Assembly (NCBI GenBank): GCA_002221725.1
Contig: NJFT01000342.1
Span: 1-30,508, forward strand
Reading direction: 5' to 3'
Length of the DNA: 30,508 nt
Source of the DNA: Scedosporium boydii
Taxonomy: Eukaryota > Ascomycota > Sordariomycetes > Microascales > Microascaceae
Part shown: in pieces, positions 1-11,070 of the stretch
Position numbering within the stretch: the first letter of the stretch is position 1
Layout: each line of letters starts with the position of its first letter
Made by a program: the position numbers and the translations under genes
The notes under the pieces: model-generated
The model's database searches: none
What the model saw: only the letters and a program-made list of their open reading frames with translations
Told to the model about the DNA's origin: nothing

Positions 1-9
1 AGAGGGGGC

Positions 10-27
10 AAAAAAAAAAAAAAAAAA
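10..27. repeat. A18 homopolymer at window start
   Basis: Uninterrupted run of 18 A directly after AGAGGGGGC. It lies about 100 bp beyond the stop codon of the first gene. No function is inferred. Confidence 0.9.
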
Positions 28-129
28 CCATGCATAAAGTACAGCGCTCTATGTTTCCCAGGACAATAACCATTCTCTCGCCGCCAATATTCATCGAAAA
101 ACATTACAGTCCTCCTCGACGCATAAAAC

Positions 130-1290
130 TCAAGATGAAATCGGCCGACCCTGATCCTGCTTCTCCAGGTCCGCCAGAGCCCTATTATCCCACTTCCGCT
201 CATTAGCCTCCTCATTATCCCGACTAAATACGGCCGTATCCTCATCGCTTCCGCCCCCAAATGCATCTGCCTCACTGTTAATGCGGTCATCCAGTGCACC
301 CGATTCCTTGCTTCCGGGGACGCCGTTAGTGTAGTGGCCCGGAGCCGAGCTACCGTTGGGAATGTGGAATCTCTTGTCGAAGCGTAGGAGGGCGTAGGTG
401 TACACGACGATGAGCTCGATGACGAAGTTGACGCAGTAGTACGCCGCACGGTGGTGGTACCAGCCTGGGTTATTCCGCGGCCTTAGGTCGTAGGAGCCGC
501 CGATACGGAAGCCTGCACCGAAAGCGAGGAGGGTCGAGGTAAATAGCACCAGTCTGACCTTTGACCTGAAGCGGCCCTCGCCAAACTTGTCGATCCTGTT
601 CTTGCGGGGCCATGCCCAGGCCAAAAGGACAATGGGAATAGGTAGGAAGGCGAGAACAGCGAGATAGGTACCGGAAAACAGTTGGATGTCGCGGCAAATG
701 AGGAGGATGTTCTTGTTCAGGGTGTAGAAGCTTCTAACCGTTGCGGTAATGACCATGATGAGCAGAGCGATGACACTGAAGTAGAAGAAGCGGAAGAACA
801 TGGTAGGGATCTTGTGCCAGCCGAATTTAGGATGGTAGGCCCGGACAAGCCTCTGGGCGAAAATAAGATTGACGATGAACAGCAAAAGCACGCCGGCCTG
901 GTTAAAGATGTTGGAAGCAATGGCGATGCGAATGTTGGTCTGCCGACTCGCCCAGACTATCCTCATGATCAGGGTTACGATGCGAGCCATGCAGAAACCG
1001 AAGAGGAGGCCGGACATGATGAACTTGTGCTCTCGGCGGAGATTGATTTGGAGAACGGTCATGTTGAACACGGCGGCCGCGATGAAGAGGGCGAGAAGCA
1101 CGCCGCATATCGGGTCGTCGATGGACGGTGTGGGCACTCCGCCTAGGATTGCGGCGTTTGGTAGGTATGGCGGACCCTGTGGCTAGATGGTGAAATCTGT
1201 GTTAGAGGGATGTGAGGTTTTCTCCTTTCTCTTCTTTCAACGTACCATGGTGGGTGCGCCGCCCGAAGGCGCTCCATTGGGCGATGACAT
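130..1290 (-). CDS. DUF3112-family seven-helix membrane protein
   Basis: Two-exon gene. Exon 1 is 1246-1290 (15 codons, MSSPNGAPSGG...), the intron is 1183-1245 (donor GTACGT, acceptor CTAG), and exon 2 runs from 1182 to the TGA at 130-132. The product is about 365 residues. The upstream exon was chosen because reading back from PTPSIDD gives PQGPPYLPNAAILGGVP, a proline-rich lead-in typical of this family, and joins in phase to an ATG. Seven hydrophobic segments can be seen, starting with ICGVLLALFIAAAVF, FIMSGLLFGFCMARIVTL and AGVLLLFIVNLIFAQR and ending with FVIELIVVYTYALLRF. They are followed by a polar, acidic tail of about 85 residues that is likely cytosolic. DUF3112 proteins are widespread in filamentous ascomycetes and have no established function. 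The gene is isolated, with 2.3 kb upstream free of recognisable genes. Confidence 0.85.
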
Positions 1291-1704
1291 GATGTGAAAA
1301 GGAGGTTGTGCTTGTCGTAGGACGGGAGTGATCTCGAATTCTCAACCTCGCAACTTATATCGTAGGATAAGTCGTTATAAAGTATGGCCTGAGAGTTTCA
1401 AAGCGCGGCTAGTTACCATAGCGCCGTTGTTTATCGCCGGTAAGATTTGAACTCAAGGTTCTCTTAGACTCTCGGGGCGAGTTTGATCGTTGGGACTTTA
1501 GCTCCACCCAGGAATAGATTCCAAGGAAATGAAGCTTTATATGTCGAAAGGTGATGTCGCCCAAGTTTCCCAATGCGAAGTTTACGAGCTGCAGTGGAGA
1601 AGAATTGCTCCGAGTCACCCATCACCTGCGTACACAACCGGTTTCGAGCGCGAACGGGGTCGGAGATAATAGTAGGTGTCGGTGATTTCCCAACGATATA
1701 CCAA

Positions 1705-1715
1705 GTACGAAGTAC
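1705..1715 (+). repeat. GTACGAAGTAC motif, copy 1
   Basis: Exact GTACGAAGTAC in the context ACCAAGTACGAAGTACT, which reads as two 7-bp units AAGTACG-AAGTACT. It is intergenic. Confidence 0.8.
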
Positions 1716-2140
1716 TAAATGTGAAAAGCTCCGCCTATTGCAGGGCAACCAACAACCAAAAAGAACATCGCTCGCGAACCAGTCTGCTGGTTCAATCTTT
1801 TCCTTCTCATATTTTTTCTTCTTTTATTTGACAGGGGGTGGGGAAGGAACAATTCGGCTGGGGGAAGCCGGCTACGTCAACCCGTAGCGCTCCTTCATAG
1901 TGGTGGCAAGGGGCAAGGGGGAGGGGAGAAGTCGGCAAAGTCAGTGCCGGTTCGCCGACGTCAACATGATGGATCAGCCTCACAGCGCACTAAGCACAGA
2001 CAGATGCGTCTGATGGCGGGCCATGTCGGAGCCGATCTGAGCACGAGAAAAGAGCGAAGGCAGACCATGGGGCCAGCCCAACATGCGAATCCTTGTGCGT
2101 GCCTGGCATGATGTTTTCTGCTTCTGTCCGTTCCTTGTTC

Positions 2141-2163
2141 TTTTTTTTTTTTTTTTTTTTTTT
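2141..2163 (+). repeat. T23 homopolymer
   Basis: Uninterrupted run of 23 T in intergenic DNA. No gene within 1 kb can be assigned to it. Confidence 0.9.
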
Positions 2164-3602
2164 CCGTTGTTGGGATATAATAAGTCTTCGAGTCCAGTCC
2201 CAAGGACCGGGTGGCGCGGTGCCTGCCCTGTGCCACGTCTCCCCCCCGTGTTTCTAAACGATGAACGAAAGCCGATTCCGTCGTGCCATGTCAGACGGAC
2301 AATTTCTGAGGGCATCACGACTCTTACTTTGTGCACATTCCATCTCTCAAGACTCACATTTTCGCAGATCATAACACCGCGCTAGTCCACATCGACGACT
2401 AGGACATACATCAGCTGCCCCAGTCACAGTGGGACTCGGGAGGGTTTGGCCTGGTTTTACCCCATCTGTCATTTCATTCACGATGGAACGGGCTCACGTC
2501 TTAGCTCTCCGTTGCTCTGGAACATGGCAAGACTCGTCTCTAACAAGTCTCCGACATACGTACGAGACCTGCAACCACGGCTTTGTCGCCCCACTGACCT
2601 CCCGACAGCCCAGGTCATGTAATGAAGGCTCAAAGCCCGATGCCGATGTCTTCAATCCTCGCTCACTGGGTCCGCATCTTATCTCCGACTGTTAAGATCC
2701 TTGGGCCAGTTACATTCTTACAGATGCGCACGAGTGTCATGGAGGATGCTCTAAGGTTGACATGTTTGCGCCTGCCGGTGATAAGAAATAAAGATTAAAA
2801 TAAAGTGATCGCCATAGAACAGTTTGCACTTTTTTCTTTTTTTCCTTTCCTCTTGTTCTCTTTACTTTTTATAACGCATCCTCACTTCGAAACAGCAATT
2901 TCGAATAAGTGTCTCGCATCGAGCAACTCGCTGAGCGACAACCAGTCTTACTCTTCTTCACCTCTACGCGTCCCTCAAAATCAAGCTTTCGCGTCCCCCC
3001 AAAAAGCAATCCTAACCCCTCCCCCAACGAGTCTGATAAGCCTTTCGAAAGTCCACGCTAGTTCCCGCGTTCCCGCGTCGGCGAAACTGTGACGCTTCGA
3101 CTGAGAGATAGGCCCTTCCCTGTCCCCCCAGGTGTTGATTACCTTGCACGGTCCATCTATGGTTTGACATCGTACGGTGTATTCTCAAAGAAGTTGCCAG
3201 AGTCTGCTTATCACACCGCTGCCCTCGGATTGCACACCGGACCGAGGCACGGGGATAAGCTGAACAGAGTTGACACGATCGCTCATCTACGCACGTAACA
3301 AACAACCTTGGGGAGCGACGCGAAGCAAGGTTCACATGTGCATTTGTTTTGTTATTTTCTACCTGGTCTTGGAATGCGCGCTCTCTATGTGAGCATTACG
3401 GGAGCATTAACCCGTCCTCTATCCATAACCGTAACCATAACCGGAAATCGTCCGCGGCGTATATGCGCGTCATCATCTTCAACCAGGCTCATTCGTAAAA
3501 AGAGTAGAGAGCTTCATCTCCTCGCCTCGACAACTATCACCCATCCCTGTATAATTTTTTTTTTTTCTGTTTTCTCTTTTTGGGGTTTCTATTTTCTCAT
3601 GT

Positions 3603-5536
3603 TCAAAGCTTAGCAGCAGCATCTCTCACCACCTTGTCAATGGCCTTGGCCACGTAGTCGATGTTGCGGGTATTTAGGCCAGCCATGCTGATGCGGCCGT
3701 TTCCGGTCATGTAGACGTGAGACTCCTCACGGATCTGGAGGGCCTGCGCCTGAGAAAGGCCGGTGAAACTGAACATGCCGATCTGATCCGTGATGTGGTT
3801 CCAGGTGCCGGGCGTGCCGAGCTCCTCGAGCTTCGCGCGCAGGGCCTTTCTCATGCTGATGATGCGGCCGGACATGGTGCGGAGGTTATCCTCCCACTCG
3901 GCGAAAAGAGCGGGGTCGTTGAGGACGATGCTGGCGATGCGAGCACCATAGATGGGGGGGTTGGAGATTTCGGCTCGCTGGAGGAGGGTGAGCTGAGAGC
4001 CAATCCTCGCAATAGCATCCGAGGCATCGCTGGCAGGGCTCGTCACGAAGTGGAAGCATCCAGCTCGCTCGCCGTAGAGACCAAAGTTCTTGGCAAAACT
4101 CTGAGCAAGAGCGAGCTCAAAACCTTGCTCGGCAAAGTATCGGACGGCCCAGGCATCGCGAGCCAAGTCACCAGAGGCAAAGCCTTGGTAGGCGCAGTCG
4201 AAGAAGGGGAAATGATTCTTCTCCCTGATGATTACGGCAAGCTCCTTCCATTGCTCGGGGGTGGGATCAACACCGGTGGGGTTGTGCGCGCAGACGTGGA
4301 GAACAATAATCGACCTCTCCGGGGCGGCGGCTAGGGCTCCCTTCATTCCGGCAAAGTCTAGACCCTTGGTCTCCTTGGAGAAGTAGGGGTATTGCGCATT
4401 GGGAATGCCGACATTTTTAAAGATCTGGCCGTGATTGGCCCAAGTGGGATTAGACAGGTACACGGTCCTATTCCCATTGAAGTACTTGGAGAGGAAGAGA
4501 GCACCAAGGTGCAGAGCGCCGGTACCGGAGACTGACTGGATCGAAGCGACGCGCTTCTCCTTGAGGGCTGGGTTCTCAGCACCAAGAATCAACTCAGCGG
4601 CCTTGCTGGTAAAGGAGGCAATACCCGCGATCGGGGCATATTCGTGGTTCAAGTCGGGGTCGTTGCGAAGGATCTCATCAGCCTGGAGGATTGAGTTGAC
4701 TTGTTAGCAAGCTCTCTGAGGAGGCAGAACAGAAGCAGAACAGAAGCAGGACACAAGCAGCTAAGGAGCTGGGGTAAAAGTTTTAGTGCAGGCTTCGTTG
4801 GGATGGATGGATGAAGGACATTGGAACATTGATGGAAATAGTGGGGGGAGGGGCACAGTGCATCTCTCTGCGCTGCAAATGTGCTGCAACGGATTCTATC
4901 AAGGTGGGGCTTTTTTTGCTCCGTAGTTCAAAAATTGGTCGCAATAGTGGGGTAAAATGGCCATGCAAGAAAAGCTACCGAGCTTCAGTTTCCGCAGGTG
5001 ACATGCGGATCCGTTCTGACTCCTCGGCAGAGCATGAGGCCGCAAACACGACCAGGAGGAAAAGGAGGTAGAGTTAAGAATCCACAGGCAAAATGGATTA
5101 CCATTACTAGAGGCCATGGCAGAGGAGCATGATATAGGGGCTGTGCAGCTTCAGGTAGGAGGAGAGGGAAATAAAACCAAGGTAAAAAGGGGTAGGGGGA
5201 GCTGCAAGAGCAGTGAAGGAGCAACAAGGAGCTCTCTTACCTTGTGAACAACAGGAAGAATCCAGGGCTTCGCATTATCATCTCTGTAGGCGCCGATACC
5301 CTAGATGCCAGAGAAAAGAGCTTGTCAGTTGAGCTGGAGAAAGAGAAACTGAAAAAAATATCATCTTGGGCTGTTGGGCAAAGGGATGGGAGAAGCGGTG
5401 AGCTTGGGAGAGGAGAGCTTACCAAGTCGACCTTGTCTGTGGACTCATCAGCCCTGTACGCCCTCATGAGGCCGAAGAGCGGATCCTCCGGAGCTTGCGG
5501 GACAATGTCCGCTGTGAAGTTGGTTGTCGAAGCCAT
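3603..5536 (-). CDS. Aspartate aminotransferase, cytosolic
   Basis: PLP-dependent fold-type I transaminase that interconverts aspartate + 2-oxoglutarate and oxaloacetate + glutamate. It feeds the malate-aspartate shuttle and amino-acid synthesis. Exons are 5423-5536 (38 codons), 5241-5300 (20 codons, GIGAYRDDNAKPWILPVVHK) and 3603-4682. Introns are 122 and 558 nt, both GT-AG and phase 0. The joins restore the conserved VDLGIGAYRDD and HKADEILRNDPDLNHEY, giving 417 residues, normal for the family. Visible catalytic features are HNPTGVDPT (Asn about 192), Asp about 220 in FFDCAYQGF, the PLP lysine about 256 in SFAKNFGLYGER, and the substrate-binding Arg about 388 in GNGRISMAGLN. The N-terminus (MASTTNFTADIV) does not look like a mitochondrial presequence and there is no C-terminal SKL, so the cytosolic form is inferred. 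The start ACCATGG is a good initiation context. Confidence 0.95.
4683..5240 (-). other. Long second intron of the aminotransferase gene
   Basis: 558-nt GT-AG intron (GTAAGA donor, CTCCAG acceptor), long beside the 60-125 nt introns usual in this window. It holds an 11-bp tandem repeat near its 3' end and no frame with recognisable coding content. The flanking exons join without missing conserved residues. Confidence 0.8.
4724..4757. repeat. 11-bp tandem repeat in an intron
   Basis: GCAGAACAGAA occurs twice exactly (4724-4734 and 4735-4745), followed by a degenerate third unit (GCAGGACACAAG). Confidence 0.85.
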
Positions 5537-6878
5537 GGTGATATGTGTATTATGTCGGGGAAAAGAAGAAAAAATGATGATGGCGTTTCTTCGTCGGTCG
5601 TTCTTCGAAACACTTTGGAGAAGAGGAAGTCAAACGGAAGCTGGGATTTTTTTGTAGCAGTGGAGGGGGTTTTGAGCTCGTCCCGTCATGCAAGAAGGAA
5701 GCACCTGGACAACTCGGGAAGGAAAACGTTTGCAAATGGATTGGTTTTGCTGGATCAACTGCGATCAATCGATTGGTGTAAAACTGCAACCACACCTTCC
5801 CGCCACGGACAATGTGTTCTAGAGTTCAAATGAGTCAAATGGGGTTTTCCCGTGTGTGGCACCAAACGTGGTTGAAATACAATATGTATAGGTTATGTAC
5901 GAAGTCGGATGCGAAGTGAAACTACTGGAGCGCGGCTTCCCTCCAAACCCAAGCCGGAACTAAAACTGGCAGAGGCGGGGCTTTTACGTACCTTTTGAAC
6001 TGCGCCCGGAGCCGGATCCCTTCCCAGTTGCATGTGCTTCCTCCCTCCTGCCTTTCCTGTGAGCGTCATCTCCGTCCGTTTGACATCGTCTGCTCCTGCC
6101 ACCACTATTTACCACTATTGATGACAAAATACACCACCGAACTCCCAAAATACCACGCTGTACTTGACCGAGTACACGAGATATACTTGCGCTTACGAGT
6201 ACAATCGCCCCGTTACCCAAGTATCGCTCGATGAAGCCATAATTTTAGCCATTTTATGAAGAGCTCCGTGCTTCAATGTTCCTTCAATGTTCCTTGTCCC
6301 TTCATCGGCTGACTTCTGCATTTTTCCCTCCACCCCCAAAAAAGCACGCGGGATACCTCTGTAATTGGAAGGGACATGAGCTTCCAAATCCTGCAATTGT
6401 AACCGCCTGTCGCTGAGCACACGTTCTGGAATCTCGACCGACACCCCCTTTCGATCCCTTTCGATAAACCCTTGCAGCTTCGCTAAGTCGATACAGGTCA
6501 TAATCAAGAGAAAGCACTGTCATTGATTGATCTCATTCAGCTAAAAAATAAAAAAAAAATTACGCTAGCGATGCCTATCGTTAGAGCCCCATGATTTGCG
6601 CGGTTGGTCGAACCATTGGCTCGACTGATCGTAGTGCAGTGAAGTGTACAGGACTAGTATGTGAATGCGCAGCTCCTTTCCCCCAGCGGCCCGCTCCCCC
6701 CCTAATTCCAACTTCCAACTCCTTTACCCACTTGTCAATCCACACTCCCTCTCGAGTTCCCTGCCACCTCGAACCACCAAGGCTGGTCAATGCTGTGAAA
6801 TCGGACATCACGTTTCTTTCTCTGAAGATGACACGAGTGCACAAAGGCCCGGCGTCCCTCGGTTTTCTCCTATTCTCC
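5537..6878. other. Intergenic region, promoter side of aminotransferase
   Basis: 1.3 kb between the aminotransferase start and the beta-adaptin stop. The left part should contain the aminotransferase promoter and 5' leader and the right part the adaptin 3' UTR. Frames here are short and show no known family. A partial motif GTACGAAGT lies near 5897. Confidence 0.55.
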
Positions 6879-9621
6879 TTACAGAACTAGAAGATCACCG
6901 TTGCTGCCTTGGCCCTGCGCTGGCTGCAGCACATGTTGAGGTGCATGTGCACTCACTACGTACCCACTCTCCTGCCCATTCCCCCCTCCGCCAAATACGT
7001 CACCTTGGTCAATCCTCATGGCTGCCATCTGCTGCGGACCGATGCTGGCGAAGTATGCGTCGGCATCGTTAAAGCCGCTGGGCGACAACGCAGCTCCGCC
7101 ATTGGAAGGCATTGCCGCCGCCGCCGGTCTATTCCGGAGGTCGATGTCAGACGGCTGTCCTCCCTTTCCGAACATGCTGAGGGTCTTTTGTCCGTCTCCG
7201 GGCGCCACCAGGGAGTCCCTCTGCAGGCAAGGCGAATCCTGCAGCTTCCGCGGTCGCGCTGAGCGGAAAACGGTTTGCACTGGCTTTAGATAGACTGTCG
7301 CTAGGGTTCCTACGTTCAAGCACATCTCCTCGAGTGTCTGCGGGTCGAGCCTTTCCGACTCCGCCGTAATTGGTGGCTTCTCTCCCATTATAATTTGTCT
7401 GGCCGCGTTCATGTCCGTAGAGAGTAGGCGCCAGTACATGTAGGCTCGATCTCGTAGATCCGGGTTGTCCGTCTCCTCCGTCGCCCACTTTAGGACCTTG
7501 GGCACGAGCTCCTGGCCCCTCGTCGGTCGCTGGATGAAGAGCTTGACGGTCGCCGTGAGTAATGCTAATTGGACCTCGACCGGCTCCTCGGCAAACGAGT
7601 AAAGGAAATCCTCGAGAAGGGCATCCGAATTTTCGATGCGGTCGGCGTACTGGCCAATCACCCACACCATGGCTGCCTTGGCCTCGGGTTCGTCGAGAGA
7701 GTCGAGATTTTCGCACAGCGTGCCGATAATTGACTCATATTGATTCGGATACTTTCGGAAAATGTTGCGAATCACCACCGTCGCTTCCTGCACGATATAT
7801 GTGACTTTTGTCGCCACCAGTTCAAGCAGGAGGTTTATGCATCGTGTTGCTGCAGGCTCTATCTTGATGGCCAACTTTCCAATCGCCCGGACAGCTTTCC
7901 TGACAAAGTGCACGTCAATTTCTGTTGCATATTCCCGCAGTTCGGTTAGCACTTCTTCAATGTTGTTCTCGTTGGCCAGCATGAATATCAACTCGAGCTT
8001 CGTGACCTTGACGTAGATGGGGTCGTTGTATTTGCAGAAGAAAACGCGGATGTCATTGCGCAACACCTCCGGGCGTCTCTGCAAGATGAGTAAAGCATTC
8101 CGGAGTGCAAGATACTGCACTTCTGGTCCTTTCGCTAGCAGAGTGACGAGCGGTGGCGACAGTTTTCTGCAGAGCGCCGCTATTTGCTTCTGATCCGAGA
8201 TGTAGTTCATCAAGTACAGGATCACGCGTATGCAGGTCAGCACAACGGACGAGTTTGAATGTGAAAGTCGCGGGGATATGCGCTCGGCCAATAGCGACGC
8301 TTCCGAGGACTCCTGGGGTACATAAGTCATGAGCGCCTCCAAGATGTACGTTTGACCCCATCTATATCTAGCGTGTTAGCGGGATTTTAAGACCGCCTTG
8401 TCGGTGGCGGCAGCGGCAGCAAAAGTGATGATGCGGGGGTGGGGTAGGAGTGGGGACAGGAGGAGGAGCAGCTGAACGTACTCAGAGCAGTCCGGAAGGA
8501 TAGCTACCATCTTCGAGGCATTGTTATAATCAATGGTAAGCTTGATGGCCTCACTTCTCTCCCATATATCCATGAGCGAGGCGAGCGCGCTGGCAACCAC
8601 GGTCGGGTTGTCATCTCGGAGCAGCGAGTTCAACTTGTCGATTAGGTCCGATTTCTCTACCATGTGTTTGTCATGATCGTACAGCTTGGCGACACAGAAG
8701 GCCGCTGTCTTCCGAACATATGGGTCGTTGTCTCTCAACAGCTGCCTGACTTGAGGAACTGTGGCATGGACGAATTCTTTGACATGCACATACGACATAG
8801 TACGGAGCGCCAGAGCTCGAACCAAAGGGCTCGGGTCGGCCATATCCTAGACAACTACTGTTAGGAAGGGGGGGTACTCGAGAGAACGCCTGTGAGTAGG
8901 ATGGATGCAGACATACCTGTTCGAGAACGGGAATCGCCTTGACGGCGATCTCAGGGCGCATCCTCGAGTAGTTGACAAGGTAAAGGAAGCACCTTTCAGT
9001 CCGGCATTAGCATCGCATCGCACTATCGAGTCATGCATATGTTTAATCCTCCCTCGCGCTGTCACTTACATCTTTTTTATCTCCAGGCTTTGTATGTGCA
9101 TGCAGCCAATGATGTCGGGAAAGAGGGCAACCATGTCATTGTTGCTCATGGTCATGTTGGCCACGATCTTCTTCAAAGCAATCTTCTTTGTCGAATAACT
9201 CTTGTCCTTCTTCCCCCCAGAATTTAGCTCAAGGCGCAGCTCCGCTACTTTGCCCTGCGAAATTTTTAGTCTCGAAGAAGAATAGAGAGAAGGCGGAGGC
9301 ATGTACAGGGGGAACATGGTGAATATCAGAAGCAGAGAGGGAAGCAGAAACAAACTACGGTAGGCTTCGTCGAATGTGGAGCAACAAGCAGAGAGCAAAT
9401 ACAATAGAACATTTGATGTGTGATGGCAGTCCGGCGTGGAAAGCGATGGTACCCCCAGATACAAAATAGTGCGAGGCAAGGGAAAATGAGGCTGGATTGA
9501 GGAAGATGATGAAGATCATGATGGGTGGCCGCAAGGGCGACTCAGGAGACATGAAGAAAATGAGGGGCGATGAACTTACTCGAGCAAATAGCTTCGAGTC
9601 GCCTCCCTGAGAACTCGACAT
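6879..9621 (-). CDS. AP-1 complex subunit beta (beta-adaptin)
   Basis: Large subunit of the AP-1 clathrin adaptor, which sorts cargo between trans-Golgi network and endosomes. Exons are 9580-9621, 9070-9254, 8917-8992, 8482-8846 and 6879-8361. All four introns are GT-AG (325, 77, 70 and 120 nt). The joins reproduce conserved blocks: LFARGKVAELRLEL, LEIKKMCFLYLVNYSR, VLEQDMADPSPLVRALALRT and LPDCSEWGQTYILEAL. The product is 716 residues. Residues about 15-582 are the armadillo trunk, with the diagnostic KGPEVQYLALRNALLILQRR and YNDPIYVKVTKLELIFML. The remaining 134 residues are a low-complexity hinge ending DLLVL, and there is no folded appendage, as in yeast Apl2. The closest alternative is AP-2 beta, but the length and missing ear favour AP-1. 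It is divergent from EMC4 across about 740 bp. Confidence 0.93.
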
Positions 9622-10358
9622 GGTGCAGTTCCCTTAAACGGTAACTCAAGGTCTGGGCGATGAAGTAGTCCGGCGGGTGTGTGGTAGTAAATCGAGGGTG
9701 CAGAGACTCGTGGTGGGATGTACGTAGCCCCTGATTCCTGGAATAACCGCGATGATGGAAGTCACCAGCTTCGAAAGACTATTGCGCCGTGTAAGTTGGC
9801 TCTCACCCCTTCCAACGACCGTGACTAAAACCGAGAATACACGCGAGGATCGTGTGCCCAATTGAGAGAGAATTGTGAGATATCGAAATATAGACAGTGC
9901 TGTGAGGGAATGCGAGTGCAGTGGCGCGGCGGCAAGTACCGACAAGAAATTTCACCCGAAGCAACCGCGCGTGTCTCCAGAAGCTCTTTTTCCCCAGCTT
10001 TTGGTATACTCAACTCAAGCATAAACTCTTGGGGGGGATTTTGAGGCGGGATGCAGTTGCTTAATATATGATGATGGTCAGACTCAAAATCCTAAGGAGT
10101 GAGGTTGAACTCAGTGACCCCTGACTTCATTCAGTTGTCCCCAAACGGACGGTTCCAGACTTGGGCTTTGCAGTATTACTAAGAGTGGGTCAAATAACAT
10201 TGACCCTTTCAAATCGTCACCACAAGAATCAAGCGCAGCCTGCGGAGCTCCCAGAGAGCTTCAATGCGAAAACGCCAGCCCTTTCCGACCTCGATCTCTG
10301 CACCCTTCGAATCAGCGAGACCCAAAATAATTCACGTCGCGAAACTGAACTTCACATA
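9622..10358. promoter_or_regulatory. Shared divergent promoter region of beta-adaptin and EMC4
   Basis: About 740 bp lie between two head-to-head start codons, so promoters and leaders of both genes must lie here. I could not assign a TATA box or factor site with confidence. The right end contains an upstream ORF that runs into the EMC4 start. Confidence 0.6.
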
Positions 10359-10359
10359 A
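10264..10359 (+). other. Upstream ORF ending in TAATG at the EMC4 start
   Basis: An ATG at 10264 opens 31 codons (beginning MRKRQPFPTS) and ends with TAA at 10357-10359. The last A of that stop is the first base of the EMC4 ATG. If transcribed, this is a stop-start overlap compatible with termination-reinitiation. Whether the EMC4 transcript starts upstream of 10264 is unknown. Confidence 0.5.
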
Positions 10360-11070
10360 TGTGGCAGAATAAGGCGCAGCTCCCCGGATGGATTGCCGAC
10401 CTGAACAATCCTCCGCTACCGAAGCATACGTCGTCGGGAATCGTTGACCCTCCGGGCTTCCCTTCTCACAGCAAGTCATCCAAGGCAAGCAACACCCCTA
10501 GCCCCTCAAAATATCCAGAGACGATAAGAATTAAAGTGCTGACTTTCTTGCTTTGCTCAAATACAGAAAGAGAAGTCATCAAAAGATGCCAAGACCCACC
10601 AGCGACAGCCCCAGACCCCCGCCGAGATGGACACGCTCAAGGTCAAGAAGGCGTGGGAAGTGGCCCTCGCGCCAGTAAAGTCGTTGCCCATGACCGCGAT
10701 TATGATGTACATGTCCGGGAATTCGCTACAGATTTTCAGCATCATGATGGTGTGGATGGCCTTCAAGAACCCCATCATGGGACTCGCCTCGACGAACCAG
10801 GCCTTTGCGCGCTTCGAATCCGAAACCAACCGTGCCCAGATGGTCCCCATCAAATTCGTATACGTCGCAATGCAGATATTGGCTCTAGGAGTGGGTGTAT
10901 GGAAGATAAATTCCATGGGATTGCTGCCGTAAGTTTTCCGTTCCGCAGCTCGACCAGGTCGCCTGCCTAATCACAGGTGCTGACTTGCTTCCTCTAGGAC
11001 GACTCGATCGGATTGGCTTGCTTGGGAAACGCAGAGGGAGCCTACAGAATACGCTATCCCGGCCTTATGA
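10359..11070 (+). CDS. EMC4: ER membrane protein complex subunit 4 (EMC4)
   Basis: Subunit of the EMC insertase, which places tail-anchored and polytopic proteins into the ER membrane. Exons are 10359-10484, 10567-10928 and 10998-11070, giving 186 residues. Intron 1 uses a GC donor (AAG|GCAAGC) and CAG acceptor; intron 2 is GT-AG (GTAAGT, CTAG). The conserved family core is present: KKAWEVALAPVKSLPM, then a hydrophobic segment at about 83-107 (IMMYMSGNSLQIFSIMMVWM), then a second at about 133-158 (VYVAMQILALGVGVW), then GLLPTTRSDWLAWE. The last block spans the second splice junction and confirms it. The frame is open upstream but has no earlier in-frame ATG, which fixes the start. Its downstream same-strand neighbour, Ufe1, is also an ER protein. 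Confidence 0.93.
10485..10566 (+). other. GC-AG intron in EMC4
   Basis: 82-nt intron with donor AAG|GCAAGC, branch-like CTGAC near 10542 and acceptor ACAG. The only GT nearby that keeps the frame would leave an intron of about 33 nt, too short to splice. GC donors normally need this strong surrounding match to U1. Confidence 0.8.

Larger units (their letters stand above)
1291..3602. other. Intergenic region, no supported gene
   Basis: This 2.3 kb stretch separates the DUF3112 start from the aminotransferase stop. Open frames here are short, lack family signatures and overlap low-complexity tracts. It holds one copy of the GTACGAAGTAC motif (1705-1715), a T23 run (2141-2163) and pyrimidine-rich blocks near 2828-2870 and 3556-3600. 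A small tandem of CCATAACCGTAA-like units lies near 3423-3445. The right end is probably the 3' UTR of the aminotransferase. Confidence 0.6.

Noticed and set aside
682..1146. 154-codon plus-strand ORF rich in Glu and Asp
   Set aside because: Antisense shadow of the DUF3112 membrane protein; hydrophobic codons read backwards give acidic residues.
1440..1500. tRNA-like fragment on the minus strand (GAGTTCAAATC resembling a T-arm)
   Set aside because: The T-stem pairs poorly, there is no plausible A box or anticodon arm at the right spacing, and no acceptor stem forms.
3717..4334. 205-codon plus-strand ORF
   Set aside because: It lies antisense to the aminotransferase coding exon and shows no family signature. 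It is a shadow of the GC-rich real frame.
10485..10566. GT donor at the GTGCTGACT site instead of the GC donor in EMC4
   Set aside because: It would leave an intron of about 33 nt, below workable length, and adds residues that do not fit the family.
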